From positions 10,976,175 through 11,040,174 of the forward strand of contig NC_049982.1 in NCBI RefSeq assembly GCF_000003815.2: a stretch of DNA of 64,000 nt. The letters are read 5' to 3'. This DNA comes from Branchiostoma floridae. Lineage: Eukaryota; Chordata; Leptocardii; Amphioxiformes; Branchiostomatidae. Made by a program: the position numbers and the translations under genes. Each line of letters opens with the position of its first letter. The first letter of the stretch is position 1. The notes under the pieces were generated by a model. That model had not been told where the DNA came from, did not search any database, and was given only the letters and a program-made list of their open reading frames with translations. Shown piece by piece: positions 62,210-64,000 of the stretch.

Positions 62210-64000
62210 CTATGGGTAAAAATATAATCTGTGTCAGTAACATGTTCTTATTGGTGTTAGTTTGTTTGTTTTGTAGAACGTGACTTGCGCATGCTCTAAA
62301 ATGTTGTGTTCTACCAGTTAACAATGGCATTTAGCAATATCACGTTTGACAAAAATTTAGTTGCAAAATGAAAATAAATAAACAGCGATACTTACTTTTT
62401 CTTCGAGTTGAGACTGGACGAAGTGTACAATAATTGTCTCAAGAAACATGAGAATGACAACAGTCAGGCATCCGGCAAACCAGATGTCGATTGCTCTTAC
62501 TTCGTTTACCTGGGAAATAAGGTGATATAGACGTTAGTATAGGTAAGTTCATGTCTTTAATATAGTTCATGTCTTTAATAGTAAAACAAGAAAGACGACA
62601 ATTTAGATTTCCCTGACCATTCTATTTTTTAAAAGATAATTGATGATGGTTGTAATTGTGTAAATGTTTCCTGTCAGTTCATTAGCGCAACAGTATAATT
62701 TGGCTGGCATATGACTGGTTTCCTTAAGACATAACTCAATATATCCCTACACGCCACGTAGCCATTGATACTAGTAGGTGTGTCAAACCATCAGATCTTG
62801 ACATGACAAACATTAAGTTTGTCATGTCAAGATCTGATGGTTTGACAGTTTAGACAACTTATAATGTGATTTATATATATGTCTTCATTGAATGTTCACC
62901 TATGACGATAATTCCCATTCCTAAAGATTTTACTTTCGTACAAAACGTAAAAGTACCAACACGCTAATTAAATTATGTCTATTGCAATATGTCTATAGCT
63001 TATATCGTTTATACCCAGGACACAGCGCCAACGCCACTCCCATGCACGATGATAGTTAGGAACCCCGTGATTCCCAGCGAGGCCCGCCCTGCGAGGACAG
63101 AGGTGTGTAGGGGGAGCCAGAGCTGCAGGTACGAGGCAGTCACCACAAATGCCGAGGGGAGGAACAGTCTGAAGGCATAGCTCGACAAGCGGCGGCTCAT
63201 CTGAAGGCGAACTTCCACTGTGGTGTACCCGTTTGTACCTAGAAGAGGAAGTAACGATCATGTTCCTAGAGGGTAGAGCATGGTCATATCCCAAGTTATT
63301 TATTTTGTCGTGATAGAGGCATTTTTGCCTTGACCTGTCGTCCTTGTCTGAAATTTATTACAGTAATATATGACCCAAGACATCAAAAATGTCGCAGGGA
63401 TTTATTAAAAAAAGGTGATGGAAGGTTATAATATAGTGAAACGTTTAATACACAATGTAGCTCGCGATCGTGGCTTAGAATGTTTGACGAAAATTAGGTA
63501 TATTTGAAGGTATGATGAAGGTATGTTTATTACGTTAATGGCTATGATGAATTGAATTCCAATAAAGCTATGGTCTCCACAGACAAAGACATTCTTTCGG
63601 AAATTGAAAATAATGACAGTTACACCCATCCGTTCTATAATACCAAAATAAACACATATTCACTGTTCTATCTAGCCAATGAATTATGCATTGCAGGCTT
63701 TGGCTGCGTATCTAATATGGCCTTGTCGCATACCACTATGATTAGACTCGATCAATTCCTGTATGTATACCATGCTTCTCACTTCTGTTTCAGATGAAAA
63801 CAAGACGAGCTTCAGAATACTGATTATACTTAAAGCCATGCAACAACGTCCAACTGTTCGTAAAGGGAATTATTTTACTCCTGCATGTGAAAATGATTGT
63901 CAAGTTGATGTACACATTCGACATTCGACATTGGATGGCATACATACTCACTTGTCTGGCCCTGTAGACACCCGTTCGGTTCAATTTTACACTGTCCAAC
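61526..64000 (-). CDS. Unit 6: divergent Cys-loop channel, 3' part only
   Basis: Transcript order: 63952-64000 (partial), 63015-63238, 62396-62509 and 61526-62209 (stop TAG). Exon lengths 224 and 114 match the other units exactly. The protein is more diverged: M2 reads GRASLGITGFLTIIV, and the final exon is 684 nt, with a third IPRPKL motif and a longer stretch before M4. It extends past the window end, so its N-terminal modules are unknown. The intron between M1-M2 and M3 carries a perfect 31-bp hairpin. Confidence 0.9.
62396..62509 (-). CDS. Unit 6 exon: M3
   Basis: A 114-nt phase 0-0 exon with VRAIDIWFAGCLTVVILMFLE. Confidence 0.93.
62781..62847. repeat. Perfect 31-bp hairpin in unit 6 intron
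   Basis: Arms 62781-62811 and 62817-62847 are exact reverse complements around the loop attaa. The left arm starts tgtcaaaccatcagatcttg. Confidence 0.93.
63015..63238 (-). CDS. Unit 6 exon: beta10, M1 and M2
   Basis: A 224-nt exon with TVEVRLQMSRR, M1 (FRLFLPSAFVVTASYL) and M2 (GRASLGITGFLTIIVHG). The aligned core LGIT..LT recalls glycine receptors more closely than the other units do. Confidence 0.92.
63952..64000 (-). CDS. Unit 6 exon (partial): end of eight-cysteine insertion
   Basis: Reads GQCKIEPNGCLQGQT with a six-residue interval between the cysteines, ending in phase 1 at a gtgagt donor. It matches the last two cysteines of the loop-C insert in the other units. The exon runs off the window. 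Confidence 0.65.

Noticed and set aside
1-64000. tRNA, rRNA or other structured RNA genes
   Set aside because: No cloverleaf, rRNA core or snRNA sequence was recognised on reading; a covariance-model search would be needed to exclude small RNAs.

Overview
This is eukaryotic DNA: about 80 short exons with GT/AG boundaries separated by 0.2-4 kb introns, microsatellites, several families of non-autonomous transposons and three assembly gaps (N at 3331-4231, 23030-23647 and 31439-32263). The extracellular modules (SUEL lectin, CCP, EGF, PAN, kringle, hevein-like, FAMeT, TSP1), all on phase-1 exons, suggest an invertebrate deuterostome, most probably a lancelet (Branchiostoma). That assignment is inference.

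The window is a cluster of one gene family. Units 1-4 lie on the + strand (about 2.1-11.0 kb, 12.4-21.5 kb, 22.7-34.1 kb and 38.8-49.7 kb). Unit 5 (50.3-58.2 kb) and the 3' end of unit 6 (61.5 kb to the window end) lie on the - strand, with a decayed copy of unit 6 between them (59.3-60.2 kb). Units 1-5 encode a chimeric pentameric (Cys-loop) ligand-gated ion channel: signal peptide, a variable set of sugar-binding or adhesive modules, a FAMeT domain split over two exons, one TSP1 repeat, a 7-residue linker exon, the channel ligand-binding domain, an 8-cysteine insertion where loop C should be, and four membrane segments. Unit 6 is seen only from the end of the cysteine exon onward. The channel exons have the same lengths and phases in every copy (65, 206, 83, 147, 224, 114 nt), so the units are duplicates. 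The N-terminal modules differ: PAN-EGF-[gap]-hevein-like (unit 1), SUEL lectin-CCP-EGF (unit 2), hidden by a gap (unit 3), kringle (unit 4), PAN-EGF-EGF (unit 5).

The pore resembles glycine/GABA-A type channels (basic residue at 0', no Glu at -1', LG..(S/T)VL), which suggests anion conduction. The M3-M4 loop carries a family-specific repeat, IPRPGL followed by IPRARL...W..LP...WVVV. A reasonable inference is a family of surface receptors in which exchangeable recognition modules are coupled to a channel.

Mobile DNA has shaped the cluster. Two near-identical 3.3-kb non-autonomous Helitron-like elements lie in introns of units 3 and 4; the second ends right at the unit-4 kringle exon. A TRIM-like LTR array (34.67-38.54 kb) lies just upstream of unit 4. 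A 1.04-kb TIR element with TTAAAA target duplications is in unit 2, and an inverted repeat brackets the hevein-like exon of unit 1.
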